Assembly: GCF_003386535.1 (NCBI RefSeq)
Contig: NZ_QTTN01000001.1
Location: forward strand, 62,001-126,000
Direction of reading: 5' to 3'
Origin: Paenibacillus taihuensis
GTDB taxonomy: Bacteria > Bacillota > Bacilli > Paenibacillales > Paenibacillaceae
DNA length: 64,000 nucleotides
The notes beneath the pieces were generated by a model, which made no database searches, was not told the DNA's origin, and saw only the letters and a list, made by a program, of their open reading frames with translations. Shown piece after piece: positions 18,093 to 26,917 of the stretch; the stretch's first letter is position 1; the number at the start of each line of letters is the position of its first letter. The translations under genes were made by a program, and so were the position numbers.

Positions 18093-18638
18093 ATGGACGG
18101 AGATAGCAGCATTAAGAAAGCTTACGAAGCCATCCTGAGCGGCGATTTCGAACAGGCAATCCTTCACTTTGAAGAAGCGATTGCACTGGATCCAACGAAT
18201 GGAGCGGCATATTACAAATGCTCCATCACATGCGCCCGCAGCGGGAAATGGCAGAAGGCGCTCCAATATGCAGAGCAGGCAGTAAGCTTGAACCCGGAAC
18301 TAATCGAATACCAGTTTCATCTGGAGAATGTAAAAGCGAAAGCACTCGTTATTGAAGCAGAAGGCATCTTGTCGAATAGCCCGGCGCGGACTGAAGAGGC
18401 GGTTGCGATGCTCCTGGAAGCTTCGCGGCTGGACCCGCTTAATATCGAAGCGCTGCTGATGCTCGGCGCCGCATATGCGACACTGAGCCGATACGATGAA
18501 GCTGTCGTATGCGCTCGCGATGCGGTTCGGCTTGAGCCGGAGCATTCCGCAGCACGGCGGATGTTCGCCGATATGAGCCGCCGAAGCCGGATACTGCGGA
18601 CGAAGAGCGGGCGAACTAAACGGAAAAGGAACAGGTGA
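18093..18638 (+). CDS. Tetratricopeptide repeat protein
   Basis: The 181-residue soluble protein has at least four TPR units (for example YEAILSGDFEQAILHFEEAI, LQYAEQAVSLNPE, LEASRLDPLNIEALLMLGAA) and a basic tail (RTKSGRTKRKRNR). AAGGAGG at 18079-18085 selects ATG 18093 rather than ATG 18054. The stop overlaps the GTG of dapB. TPRs mediate protein contacts; no partner can be named. Confidence 0.85.
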   Translation: MDGDSSIKKAYEAILSGDFEQAILHFEEAIALDPTNGAAYYKCSITCARSGKWQKALQYAEQAVSLNPELIEYQFHLENVKAKALVIEAEGILSNSPARTEEAVAMLLEASRLDPLNIEALLMLGAAYATLSRYDEAVVCARDAVRLEPEHSAARRMFADMSRRSRILRTKSGRTKRKRNR

Positions 18639-19450
18639 AACTTGTGTCAAATGAACAAATTCGAGTTGCAGTAATTGGAGCAAGCGGTCGAATGGGCCGT
18701 GAAGTCGTAAAGATGGTGCTTCAAGATGAAATGCTGACACTGGCTGCGGCGGTGGCTCCTTCCGCTGGTCCGATCGATGCTGGCACGTTGGTCGGGCTCC
18801 AGCCATGCGGCGTTACAGTAAGCGCGGAACTCGACAGTGCGCTTGCTGAAGCGAACGCAGACGTGCTTGTTGATTTTACCGTTCCTCACGCTGCATATGG
18901 CAATACGAGAACGGCAATCGCCCACGGCGTTCGCCCAATCATCGGAACGACGGGACTTACGCCCGAGCAGATTACGGAATTGGACGAGCTGTGCAAAGAG
19001 AAAGGAATCGGCGGTTTGATCGCTCCGAACTTCTCAATTGGCGCTATTCTGATGATGCAATTCGCGGCGCAGGCAGCCAAATATCTTCCGCACGTTGAAA
19101 TTATTGAATACCATGGCGATCAGAAGCTGGATGCGCCATCGGGTACGTCCATTAAGACGGCTGAGCTGATCTCGGCTACACGCCAGGAACTGCGTCAGGG
19201 CAATCCGAAGGAAGAAGAAATTATCGACGGCGCACGCGGCGGTTATTATAATGGATTCCGTATACATAGTGTTCGTTTGCCAGGCGTGTTCGCACAGCAA
19301 GAAGTCGTATTCGGCGGTTACGGCCAGACGCTTAAGATTCGTCATGACTCCTATGAGCGTGCCGGATATATGCCAGGCGTTAGCGTAGCGTGCAAGAAAG
19401 TAATGACTTATACAGGACTTATTTATGGCTTCGAGCATCTAATGGACTAA
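18635..19450 (+). CDS. dapB: 4-Hydroxy-tetrahydrodipicolinate reductase
   Basis: It reduces the dihydrodipicolinate precursor to tetrahydrodipicolinate in lysine and diaminopimelate synthesis. The 271 residues show the nucleotide loop GASGRMGREV, VDFTVPHAA, GTTGL, and the catalytic region IIEYHGDQKLDAPSGTS. GTG 18635 overlaps the upstream stop; GTG 18644 is an alternative start. A 9-bp hairpin (19451-19472) follows the gene but lacks a T run. Confidence 0.95.
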   Translation: MKLVSNEQIRVAVIGASGRMGREVVKMVLQDEMLTLAAAVAPSAGPIDAGTLVGLQPCGVTVSAELDSALAEANADVLVDFTVPHAAYGNTRTAIAHGVRPIIGTTGLTPEQITELDELCKEKGIGGLIAPNFSIGAILMMQFAAQAAKYLPHVEIIEYHGDQKLDAPSGTSIKTAELISATRQELRQGNPKEEEIIDGARGGYYNGFRIHSVRLPGVFAQQEVVFGGYGQTLKIRHDSYERAGYMPGVSVACKKVMTYTGLIYGFEHLMD

Positions 19451-19516
19451 CAGCTTGCCGATTGGCAGGCTGCTTATAAGAGAGAGAAACCGCGGATACG
19501 AGAGAGGTGCGAGAGA

Positions 19517-19933
19517 ATGAACATCGCGTTTATTGCCCACGATCGAAAGAAAGACGAAATGGTCAATTTCGTCACTGCTTACGAGCATGTATTTGAAGGT
19601 CATACCTTATATTCGACAGGTACAACAGGTACGCGTATTATGGAGCAAACGAAGCTGTCCATCCACCGCTTCATGTCTGGACCGCTTGGCGGCGACCAGC
19701 AAATCGGCGCACTGGTTGCGCAGAACGAAATGGACCTTATTATCTTCCTGCGTGACCCGTTAATGGCACAGCCGCACGAGCCGGACATTATCGCACTGCT
19801 TCGCCTCTGCGACGTGCAAGGCATTCCGGTGGCGACGAATGTTGCAACAGGCGAGCTGCTTGTGCGCGCACTGCAGCGCGGCGACTTTGCTTGGCGGGAG
19901 CTCGTTCACAAATATAAGCCGGGTGAAAATTAA
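19517..19933 (+). CDS. mgsA: Methylglyoxal synthase
   Basis: It converts dihydroxyacetone phosphate to methylglyoxal and phosphate, bypassing lower glycolysis when phosphate is short. The 138-residue protein has [21 protein letters not shown], the phosphate loop [10 protein letters not shown] and the catalytic acid in FLRDPL. Its stop shares a base with the bshB1 start (TAATG). Methylglyoxal is detoxified through bacillithiol, and the next two genes make bacillithiol. Confidence 0.95.
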   Translation: MNIAFIAHDRKKDEMVNFVTAYEHVFEGHTLYSTGTTGTRIMEQTKLSIHRFMSGPLGGDQQIGALVAQNEMDLIIFLRDPLMAQPHEPDIIALLRLCDVQGIPVATNVATGELLVRALQRGDFAWRELVHKYKPGEN

Positions 19934-20628
19934 TGAGTACGGTTGATATTCTCGCATTTGGCGCACATCCCGATGACGTTGAGATTGGCATGGGCGGCAC
20001 AATCGCCAAGCATGTACAAGCCGGCTACAAAGTAGCCATTTGTGATTTGACGGAAGCAGAGATGTCTTCGAATGGCACCGTGGAGACAAGGCGGCAGGAA
20101 GCCGCCGAAGCTTCCGCGGTGCTTGGGTTATCTGACCGCTCCGTATTGAGACTGCCTGACCGAGGTCTGACAGGCTCTTCGGAGCAATTGGCTGCGATCG
20201 TCGCCGAGATTCGCCGCGTACGTCCGCGTCTCGTATTTGCACCATATTGGTCGGATCGTCATCCTGATCATGTCATCTGCAGCCGTCTGATTGAAGAGGC
20301 AGTGTTCAACGCGAAGCTTCGGAACTACTTGCCGGAGCTGCCGCCGGTGCAGGTCGAGCATCTATACTTCTACTACATCAATGATCAGAACGATGTGAGT
20401 CTGATCACGGACATTACGGAGCATATGGAAACGAAGATCCGTGCGCTGCAGGCGTACCGGTCTCAGTTCGCGCCTCCTGCAGAAGGTGAAGATCGCGTTC
20501 AGACACCTCTGACCGACCGTTATATTCAGCGTGTTGAGGCCAGAGATATGCTGACTGGACAGACGAGAGGTTTCGGCTATGGCGAAGGATTTGCAATTAG
20601 GCGTCCGCATGCGGTAACTTTATTTTAA
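19933..20628 (+). CDS. bshB1: Bacillithiol biosynthesis deacetylase
   Basis: This zinc LmbE-family deacetylase removes the acetyl group from N-acetylglucosaminyl malate. The 231-residue protein has the metal-binding AHPDDVEIG at residues 11-19 and HPDHVICSRL around residue 110. The order mgsA-bshB1-bshA-cca follows B. subtilis. It is coupled to mgsA by the TAATG overlap. Confidence 0.93.
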   Translation: MSTVDILAFGAHPDDVEIGMGGTIAKHVQAGYKVAICDLTEAEMSSNGTVETRRQEAAEASAVLGLSDRSVLRLPDRGLTGSSEQLAAIVAEIRRVRPRLVFAPYWSDRHPDHVICSRLIEEAVFNAKLRNYLPELPPVQVEHLYFYYINDQNDVSLITDITEHMETKIRALQAYRSQFAPPAEGEDRVQTPLTDRYIQRVEARDMLTGQTRGFGYGEGFAIRRPHAVTLF

Positions 20629-20705
20629 CATCATTGCACTTACTGAATTTATGCTTAATGGCATATACATAGGCAGTAGCGTTGTAACAACTGGGGGTGT
20701 GAAAC

Positions 20706-21866
20706 ATGGCTAAACGCTTGAAAATCGGCATTACCTGTTATCCGACATTAGGTGGTTCCGGCGTTGTCGCAACTGAGCTGGGGAAGCTTCTTGCGGAGAA
20801 AGGGCACGAAATTCATTTTATTACGCATAGTGTGCCGTTCCGTTTGGGTCAGTTCCAAAAGAATATTTTTTATCATGAAGTCGAAGTAAACGATTATTAT
20901 GTATTCCGTTATCCGCCTTACGATCTGTCACTTGCGAGCAAGATGGCTCAAGTCGCGAAGATGCAGAAGCTCGATCTGCTCCATGTTCATTATGCGGTGC
21001 CGCATGCGGTATGTGCATATTTAGCGAAGCAGATGGTCGGCGATCAATTGCGGACCGTCACGACGCTGCACGGTACTGACATCACGGTGCTTGCACAGGA
21101 TGAATCGCTCAAGGATCTCATCCGGATGGGTATCAACAAGAGCGATGCGGTAACAGCCGTTTCCAATGATCTCATTAAGGAAACGCGCGAGCTGCTCGAT
21201 ATCGATAAGCCGATCGAGTTAACTTATAATTTTGTTGATAAGAGGGTCTATTATCCCCGGGAATGCAGCTCGCTGCGCAGCGATTTTGCGAGCAAGGATG
21301 AGAAGATTCTGATGCATATCTCGAACTTCCGTCCGGTTAAGCGTCTTAACGATGTCATCGATATATTCGCCAAAGTCGTGAAAGAAGTGCCGAGCCGCCT
21401 GCTCCTCGTAGGCGAAGGGCCGGATCTGCCTAAGGTGCAGCAACGCATTCATCAATTGGGCTTGCAGGATCGCGTTCATTTCCTCGGCAAGCAGGACGAC
21501 GTCGCTCAGGTGATCTCGATTGCGGATGTCATGCTGCTGCCTTCGGAGAAGGAAAGCTTCGGCTTAGTCGCGCTGGAAGCAATGGCATGCGGCGTACCGA
21601 CAATCGGATCGATTGCCGGCGGCATTCCGGAGCTGGTCACGAGTGGCGAGACCGGTTTCCTGTCCCCGATCGGCGATACCGACGATATGGCGTACAATGC
21701 CATCAAGCTGCTGCGCAGCGAAGGCATGTATGGGAGATTCCGTGAGGCTTGCCTCAATCGAGCGCGGCGCGTGTTCTGCAACGATCTGATTACGGCGGAA
21801 TATGAACGAATCTATTACAAGGTGCTTGGAATTGAAGCTGACGTTCCAGTACCGGTCTGTGAATAA
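20706..21866 (+). CDS. bshA: N-acetyl-alpha-D-glucosaminyl L-malate synthase
   Basis: This GT4 retaining glycosyltransferase joins GlcNAc from UDP-GlcNAc to malate, the first bacillithiol step. The 386 residues show GITCYPTLGGSGVVATELG, HVHYAVPHA, LHGTDITVLA, NFRPVKRLNDVI and the EX7E motif in PSEKESFGLVALEAMACGVP. ATG 20706 follows CTGGGGGTGTG. Confidence 0.95.
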   Translation: MAKRLKIGITCYPTLGGSGVVATELGKLLAEKGHEIHFITHSVPFRLGQFQKNIFYHEVEVNDYYVFRYPPYDLSLASKMAQVAKMQKLDLLHVHYAVPHAVCAYLAKQMVGDQLRTVTTLHGTDITVLAQDESLKDLIRMGINKSDAVTAVSNDLIKETRELLDIDKPIELTYNFVDKRVYYPRECSSLRSDFASKDEKILMHISNFRPVKRLNDVIDIFAKVVKEVPSRLLLVGEGPDLPKVQQRIHQLGLQDRVHFLGKQDDVAQVISIADVMLLPSEKESFGLVALEAMACGVPTIGSIAGGIPELVTSGETGFLSPIGDTDDMAYNAIKLLRSEGMYGRFREACLNRARRVFCNDLITAEYERIYYKVLGIEADVPVPVCE

Positions 21867-21896
21867 GAAGGATGGTCTTTAAGGAGGGAGAGCCTG

Positions 21897-23252
21897 ATGT
21901 CATGGAGTGATGCGCTGACGAAGGCGCTCCCTCTATTGCATGTTTTGGAGGAGCGCGGCTTCGAAGCGGTGTTCGTAGGAGGCTGCGTACGCGATACGAT
22001 CCTCGGCAAAGAGCTGAAGGACGTCGATATTGCGACGTCGGCAGCGCCGGAGGAAGTCATTGCGGCATTCCCGCATACGATCCCTACGGGGCTGCAGCAT
22101 GGCACGGTCACTGTCGTCCATGAAGGCGAAACGTACGAGATGACGACGTTCCGGACGGAATCGGCGTATGAGCAGTTTCGGCGACCGACGCAGGTGCAGT
22201 TCGTGACGAGTCTTGAAGCGGATTTGCTGCGGCGGGACTTCACGATCAACAGCATGGCGATGCGCGCGGACGGCACGATTGTTGATCCGTTCGGCGGACT
22301 CGCGGATCTACGCCGCGGGTTGCTCCGCTGTGTTGGCGACGCCGATGCGAGGCTGCAGGAAGATGCGCTGCGCATCGTGCGGGCCGTTCGCTTCGCAGCC
22401 GCGTACAGGCTGCGGATTGCGCATGGCACTTGGCGAGCGATTCTGCGGCATCGCGGGCTGCTTGCGCATATTGCGATGGAGCGGGTCGGGCTCGAGCTGG
22501 ACAAGATGATTGCCGGAAGCGGGCCGCATCAAGCGGCAGCTTGGCTGGCTGCGAGCAGGCTGCTCGAGTATACAAAAGTGAAGCTGCCTGAACCTTTGGC
22601 GGCCGCAGCGGCACGTTATCGATCGGACGAGCCTATGCATGCCAATATGCAGACTGCAATCGAATCATTGATAGAGCTCTCGCAGCCGGAGGATCGCTGG
22701 GCTGCGCTTTGCATGGCGCTCTCGCTCAACGCGGAGCAAGGGACGGAGCTGTTCGTAGAGTTGAAGTATGCTTCCGCTCGAAGTTCCCAGCTCGCTGCGG
22801 TCATTGGGCTGCACCGAGAGATGCTAGATGTCTTCGAGAGCGGTATAGCTTCCGCTTCCAGCAAGCAATGGAGTAACCGATGGGTACGGTTGATTGTGGG
22901 CAAATACGGTGTCGCCGCTGCAAGAGAATGGCTGCGCGTGACGAGGGCACTCCCTATTCTAGTGCCGATGCTGCAATCGGACTCGGCAGATACTTCGCTT
23001 GCGCTTCTCGATGAACTCGAGCATCGTTTGAACACGCTGCCTGCTTTTATACTGAAGCAATTGGCGGTCAAGGGAAGCGATGTGCTGGCTCAACAGAAGG
23101 ACCGGCAAGCCGGACGATGGCTTGGCCAAACGATGAATGAGCTGCTGCTTGCCACCGCGCTTGGCGCAGTGCCGAATGAGAAGCAGGCCTTGCTTAATTT
23201 AGCTGACCGGATCATTACGCTCGGTTCAGCAGCTTACGAGGAGCCGTTATGA
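21897..23252 (+). CDS. cca: CCA tRNA nucleotidyltransferase
   Basis: It adds or repairs the 3' CCA of tRNAs. This class II enzyme of 451 residues has GGCVRDTILGKELKDVDIAT (catalytic DxD-type acids), the RRDFTINSMAM motif and DPFGGLADLRRGLLRCVGDA, then a helical tRNA-binding body. AAGGAGGGAG precedes the ATG. The stop overlaps birA by four bases. Confidence 0.94.
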   Translation: MSWSDALTKALPLLHVLEERGFEAVFVGGCVRDTILGKELKDVDIATSAAPEEVIAAFPHTIPTGLQHGTVTVVHEGETYEMTTFRTESAYEQFRRPTQVQFVTSLEADLLRRDFTINSMAMRADGTIVDPFGGLADLRRGLLRCVGDADARLQEDALRIVRAVRFAAAYRLRIAHGTWRAILRHRGLLAHIAMERVGLELDKMIAGSGPHQAAAWLAASRLLEYTKVKLPEPLAAAAARYRSDEPMHANMQTAIESLIELSQPEDRWAALCMALSLNAEQGTELFVELKYASARSSQLAAVIGLHREMLDVFESGIASASSKQWSNRWVRLIVGKYGVAAAREWLRVTRALPILVPMLQSDSADTSLALLDELEHRLNTLPAFILKQLAVKGSDVLAQQKDRQAGRWLGQTMNELLLATALGAVPNEKQALLNLADRIITLGSAAYEEPL

Positions 23253-24232
23253 ACAATCGAATTTTACAAATGCTCGAGCAGCAGTCGGAAGGCTATGTAT
23301 CCGGCGAGATGCTCAGCCAAGAACTGCAAATTAGCCGTACTGCAGTATGGAAACATATTAAGAAGCTGGAGTCGGAGGGATATCTGATCGAAGCTTCGCG
23401 CCGGCTCGGATACAAGCTCATCGGACGCCCATCCAAGCTGACGCTGCCAGAACTAACGCAGCAGCTTCAGCAGAAAGGCGCTCAGCTTGTACAGAGCGTG
23501 AAGCTGTTCGACTCCATCGACTCGACGCAGAATATCGCACAGCGGCTCGCTGAGGACGGTGCTCCGGAAGGGACGCTTGTCATCGCCGAGCAGCAGACGA
23601 GCGGCCGCGGGCGTATGGGACGTAAATGGGTGTCGCCATCGGGCAAAGGCATCTACATGAGCTATATTCTGCGTCCCGGTATCCCGCTGCAATTCGCGCC
23701 GCAGCTGACGCTGCTTACGGCAGTCGCGTTATGCCGCGCGCTCCGGAGCGTTGCTGCGCCGCTGGATATCGGCATTAAGTGGCCGAATGACCTGCTCATC
23801 GGCGGCAAGAAGATCAGCGGCATTCTGCTCGAATCGACAGCGGAGGACGAGCGACTGCGCTATGTCGTCACTGGCATTGGCATCAGCGTCAACTTGACGC
23901 GTGAGGATTATCCGCCAGAGCTGCATGATATTGCGACATCGCTTGCGATTGAGCTTGGCCGCACATTGGATCGTGCGGAAATCATCGCTTCGTTCTTCGC
24001 GCAATTCCAGCAGTTATACGCGGTATATCTGAAGGAAGGCTTCGCGCCGATCAAGATGCTATGGGAGGCGTTATCGGTCTCACTGCATAAGCCGAGGAAG
24101 CTGCTCGTTGCAGGCGGGGAGATTACTGCCACTCCGGTCAGCTTGAACGACCAAGGCGCTTTGATGGTCCAGAGTGAGGATGGGACCATTATCCCGATAT
24201 TTTCAGCCGAACAGATGCTTCAGCAGGGATAA
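23249..24232 (+). CDS. birA: Biotin operon repressor / biotin-protein ligase
   Basis: The 327-residue protein joins a winged-helix DNA-binding domain (residues 1-60, LQISRTAVWKHIKKLESEGY) to a biotin ligase domain with the biotinyl-AMP loop SGRGRMGRKW, IKWPNDLLIGGKKISGILLE and a small C-terminal domain. It loads biotin on carboxylases and, in the adenylate-bound form, represses biotin genes. ATG 23249 overlaps the cca stop. Confidence 0.95.
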   Translation: MNNRILQMLEQQSEGYVSGEMLSQELQISRTAVWKHIKKLESEGYLIEASRRLGYKLIGRPSKLTLPELTQQLQQKGAQLVQSVKLFDSIDSTQNIAQRLAEDGAPEGTLVIAEQQTSGRGRMGRKWVSPSGKGIYMSYILRPGIPLQFAPQLTLLTAVALCRALRSVAAPLDIGIKWPNDLLIGGKKISGILLESTAEDERLRYVVTGIGISVNLTREDYPPELHDIATSLAIELGRTLDRAEIIASFFAQFQQLYAVYLKEGFAPIKMLWEALSVSLHKPRKLLVAGGEITATPVSLNDQGALMVQSEDGTIIPIFSAEQMLQQG

Positions 24233-24239
24233 CCGTTCA

Positions 24240-24268
24240 TAGACGCCGAACCATTTTTTTGATATACT
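24240..24268 (+). promoter_or_regulatory. Promoter with extended -10 before the panB leader
   Basis: TAGACG (24240-24245), 17 bases, then TGATATACT with -10 TATACT (24263-24268). Transcription would begin near 24275, seven bases after birA ends plus the promoter itself. Confidence 0.6.
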
Positions 24269-24274
24269 CGCCTT

Positions 24275-24493
24275 ACTAGTCATGCTCCGTTTAAGGGCGG
24301 TATCGCTATTCGTAGCGAGCTGCACCAGTAAGTGGAGCTTTCAGCATGCGGTAATGTAACCTGTGTCCATTCATGTCACGCATTCTGCTCTGAGCCGTAG
24401 GGACCGAGACAGAAGGAAGCTGTATTTTAATATGGCGCAAGCACGTTCCTTTATGGATTGGAACCTTTTTAGCGGCGGCTAGAAGGTTTTTTT
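24275..24493 (+). ncRNA. Structured leader or small RNA ending in a terminator before panB
   Basis: About 219 bases between promoter and terminator, no reading frame of note. CATGCT (24281-24286) pairs with AGCATG near 24343-24348, enclosing CGCTA-ttcg-TAGCG and an AGCT-CAC/GTG-AGCT hairpin, which gives a three-way junction. A TTCTG/CAGAA hairpin with inner TCT/AGA follows. Just before the terminator GTTCC/GGAAC would compete with the terminator's 5' arm. It may be an attenuator of panBCD; the pan RNA motif known in front of panB/panC genes is one candidate class. It is not a T-box that I can recognise, and a stand-alone RNA is possible. Confidence 0.5.
24462..24493 (+). terminator. Intrinsic terminator upstream of panB
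   Basis: AACCTTTT (24462-24469) pairs with AGAAGGTT (24481-24488), with AGC/GCT inside and loop GGCG, followed by seven T residues. It lies 104 bases before panB, so either the leader is attenuated or panB has its own promoter in the gap; I see no clear one. Confidence 0.82.
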
Positions 24494-24596
24494 GTGCTGA
24501 TCACATAGGACTCCCCGCGTTCGTGAAAGCTTTAGGTAGGCATTCGCGACGATAATTCGGAGTTCGTCAAATCCAATCTATAAGGAGGACGGAGCA

Positions 24597-25502
24597 ATGA
24601 AACAACCGTTGACTATTACGAAGCTGAAAAAAATGAAACAGAGCGGCGAGCCAATTTCCATGCTGACCGCCTATGATTACCCTGGGGCCAAACTCGCTGA
24701 GGAGGCCGGCATCGATGTGATTTTGGTTGGTGACTCGCTCGGCAACGTCGTACTCGGATATGATACGACAATTCCAGTTACACTCGACGATATGGTTTAC
24801 CACACGCGAGCGGTCGCTCGCGGTGCTGCACATACATTTATCGTCGCAGACTTGCCGTTCATGACGTATCATCTCGGCAAGGAAACGACGCTTCGCAATG
24901 CGGCAAGGCTGCTGCAGGAAGGCGGCGCGCACGCTGTTAAGATGGAAGGCGGCGCTGAAATCGCAGAAGAGCTGGCGGCATGCGTAAGAGCCGGCATCCC
25001 GGTTATGGGGCATATCGGCCTCACGCCACAGTCCGTGCATCAGTTAGGCGGTTATAAAGTACAAGGCAAGGTCGAAGCGGAAGCGCGGCAGCTCATTGAT
25101 GACGCCAAGGCGCTTGAGGCAGCCGGCGCATTCTGTATCGTGCTTGAGCTTGTTACGGAGCCGCTTGCCGAAGCAATCACTTCCGCACTGTCGATTCCGA
25201 CGATCGGAATCGGCGCTGGCCGCGGCTGTGATGGGCAAGTGCTCGTGTATCATGATATTTTGCAATATGCATCGCCTTATCAGCCGAAGCGCATGGTGAA
25301 GACGTATGCGGACATTGGCAAGACAATTCGTGGTGCGATCAGTTCGTATGTGAGCGATGTGAAATCGCGGGAGTTCCCGCAGCAAGAGCATGCATTCCCG
25401 ATGGAGCAGGAAATTCTGCACAATCTGTACGGAAGCGGCAGCAGCGCGAGCAAAGTGGCGGCGACGAGCGAGCAGCCTGCCAAAGGAGGCGGCGTATCTT
25501 GA
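24597..25502 (+). CDS. panB: 3-Methyl-2-oxobutanoate hydroxymethyltransferase
   Basis: It makes ketopantoate from 2-oxoisovalerate and methylene-tetrahydrofolate, the first pantothenate step. The 301-residue barrel shows MLTAYDYPGAKLAEEAG, LVGDSLGNVVLGYDTT, VKMEGGAE, GHIGLTPQSV and IGIGAGRGCDGQVLVYHD. AAGGAGG sets ATG 24597. The C-terminal tail past residue 280 is low-complexity. It begins panBCD; translation of panC overlaps. Confidence 0.95.
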   Translation: MKQPLTITKLKKMKQSGEPISMLTAYDYPGAKLAEEAGIDVILVGDSLGNVVLGYDTTIPVTLDDMVYHTRAVARGAAHTFIVADLPFMTYHLGKETTLRNAARLLQEGGAHAVKMEGGAEIAEELAACVRAGIPVMGHIGLTPQSVHQLGGYKVQGKVEAEARQLIDDAKALEAAGAFCIVLELVTEPLAEAITSALSIPTIGIGAGRGCDGQVLVYHDILQYASPYQPKRMVKTYADIGKTIRGAISSYVSDVKSREFPQQEHAFPMEQEILHNLYGSGSSASKVAATSEQPAKGGGVS

Positions 25503-26467
25503 TTCGCTGCATGACTATAGAAGAGCTGCGCCAGCGTCTTGCTGAGCAGCGCAAGCAATTCCCGGAAGGCCGAATCGGACTCGTGCCGACGATGGGCTTC
25601 CTGCACGAAGGGCATGCCAGCCTCATGCGGCGCGCGGATGAAGAGTGTGATTTTAACGTGCTGTCTGTGTTCGTTAATCCGCTCCAATTCGGGCCGAATG
25701 AAGATTTTGACCGGTATCCGAGGGATATTGAGCGCGATGCGGCAATTGCGGAGAAGAATGGCATCGATATTCTATTCATGCCTTCGGTACAGGAGATGTA
25801 CCCGATGAAGCCGCTGACGAAAGTGCTGATCAGCGATGTGACGGATCGGTTGTGCGGCGCTTCGAGACCGGGGCATTTCGACGGAGTAGGAACCGTGGTA
25901 AGCAAGCTGTTCAATCTGGTGCAGCCGGACCGTGCATACTTCGGCATGAAGGACGCGCAGCAGGTTGCCGTTATTGAACAGATGGTGCAGGACCTGAACA
26001 TTCCGGTGCAGATTGTCCGCTGCGAAACGGTACGTGAAGCAGATGGACTCGCGATGAGCTCCCGCAATGTGTATTTGAACGAGGATCAGCGGCAGCAAGC
26101 CGTCGTATTATCCCGGACTCTACGTGAGGCGGGGTCGTGGCTTCAAGAGAAGGGCATGACAACGCAAGAGCTGACACAGCGGATTCGTGCATCGATTGAG
26201 ACGGCACCGCTCGCAGTTATTGATTATGCAGAAGTACTGACTTATCCATCCTTATCGGTCATTGCATTGAATCAGGACTTATCCCAATTATCCGGTAACT
26301 TAATTATTGCGCTTGCTGTCAAATTCGGCAGCACGCGTCTCATTGATAACCGTTTATTCGAACTGCAAGGAGGTGACGTTCATGTTCAGAACGATGATGA
26401 AATCGAAGCTGCACAGAGCAACAGTGACAGAGGCGAACCTCAATTATGTGGGCAGCATCACCATTGA
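25499..26467 (+). CDS. panC: Pantothenate synthetase with C-terminal overhang into panD
   Basis: It joins pantoate and beta-alanine with ATP. Conserved parts are [53 protein letters not shown] and the KMS-type MSSRNVYL. The TTG start at 25499 follows AAAGGAGG; ATG 25511 has no ribosome site. The family normally ends soon after TRLIDN, about residue 282; here about 40 more codons run on, and the last 86 bases overlap panD in a different frame. Confidence 0.92.
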   Translation: MIRCMTIEELRQRLAEQRKQFPEGRIGLVPTMGFLHEGHASLMRRADEECDFNVLSVFVNPLQFGPNEDFDRYPRDIERDAAIAEKNGIDILFMPSVQEMYPMKPLTKVLISDVTDRLCGASRPGHFDGVGTVVSKLFNLVQPDRAYFGMKDAQQVAVIEQMVQDLNIPVQIVRCETVREADGLAMSSRNVYLNEDQRQQAVVLSRTLREAGSWLQEKGMTTQELTQRIRASIETAPLAVIDYAEVLTYPSLSVIALNQDLSQLSGNLIIALAVKFGSTRLIDNRLFELQGGDVHVQNDDEIEAAQSNSDRGEPQLCGQHHH

Positions 26468-26765
26468 TGAGGACTTGATGGAGCTTGCTGATCTTTTGCC
26501 AAATGAGAAAGTGCAAATCGTTAATAACAACAATGGCGCAAGGCTGGAAACTTACGTCATCACGGGTCCACGCGGCTCTGGCGTTATTTGCTTGAATGGC
26601 GCTGCAGCGCGTCTTGTTCAGCCTGGCGATAATGTCATCATTATCGCTTACAGCATGATGACGGATGAGCAAGCACGTTCTTACAAGCCGAAAGTCGTCA
26701 TTCTCGACGCGGCGAATAAGCCGGCACAAGTGCTTGGCGAAGAAATTCACGCTACAATTATGTAA
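26382..26765 (+). CDS. panD: Aspartate 1-decarboxylase
   Basis: This pyruvoyl enzyme makes beta-alanine from aspartate. The 127-residue precursor is self-cleaved between Gly and Ser in YVGSITID (Ser25), giving the pyruvoyl group; the later [11 protein letters not shown] and IIIAYSMM blocks are conserved. ATG 26382 follows AAGGAGGTG (26367-26375), which lies within the panC coding sequence. Confidence 0.95.
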   Translation: MFRTMMKSKLHRATVTEANLNYVGSITIDEDLMELADLLPNEKVQIVNNNNGARLETYVITGPRGSGVICLNGAAARLVQPGDNVIIIAYSMMTDEQARSYKPKVVILDAANKPAQVLGEEIHATIM

Positions 26766-26803
26766 GATATACCGATTGTACCGCCAGCCTTCATGCCAGT
26801 GTT

Positions 26804-26917
26804 GTGAAACGGTTGGACACGAGTATGAAAAGTCGCGCCGGGGCAAAGAATGAGCATAAACATCCACACTTTTATGATCACCATTACGGCGTGAAGGCGG
26901 GTGCGTACGATGTTTAA
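26804..26917 (+). CDS. Possible short His-rich peptide before the TPR gene
   Basis: A frame running from GTG 26804 (37 residues) or ATG 26825 (30 residues) to TAA 26915-26917 encodes a His-rich peptide (NEHKHPHFYDHHYGVKAG). It ends eight bases inside the next gene, the arrangement of a coupled short leader gene. No good ribosome site precedes either start, so it may be chance. Confidence 0.25.
   Translation: MKRLDTSMKSRAGAKNEHKHPHFYDHHYGVKAGAYDV

Noticed and set aside
19451-19472. Terminator between dapB and mgsA
   Set aside because: A 9-bp hairpin with a GATT loop exists but no T run follows, so read-through is expected.
24275-24493. T-box riboswitch before panB
   Set aside because: A TTGGAACC before the terminator loosely recalls the T-box, but the GGGTGG-ACC-GCG core and a proper stem I were not found, and panB is not a usual T-box target.
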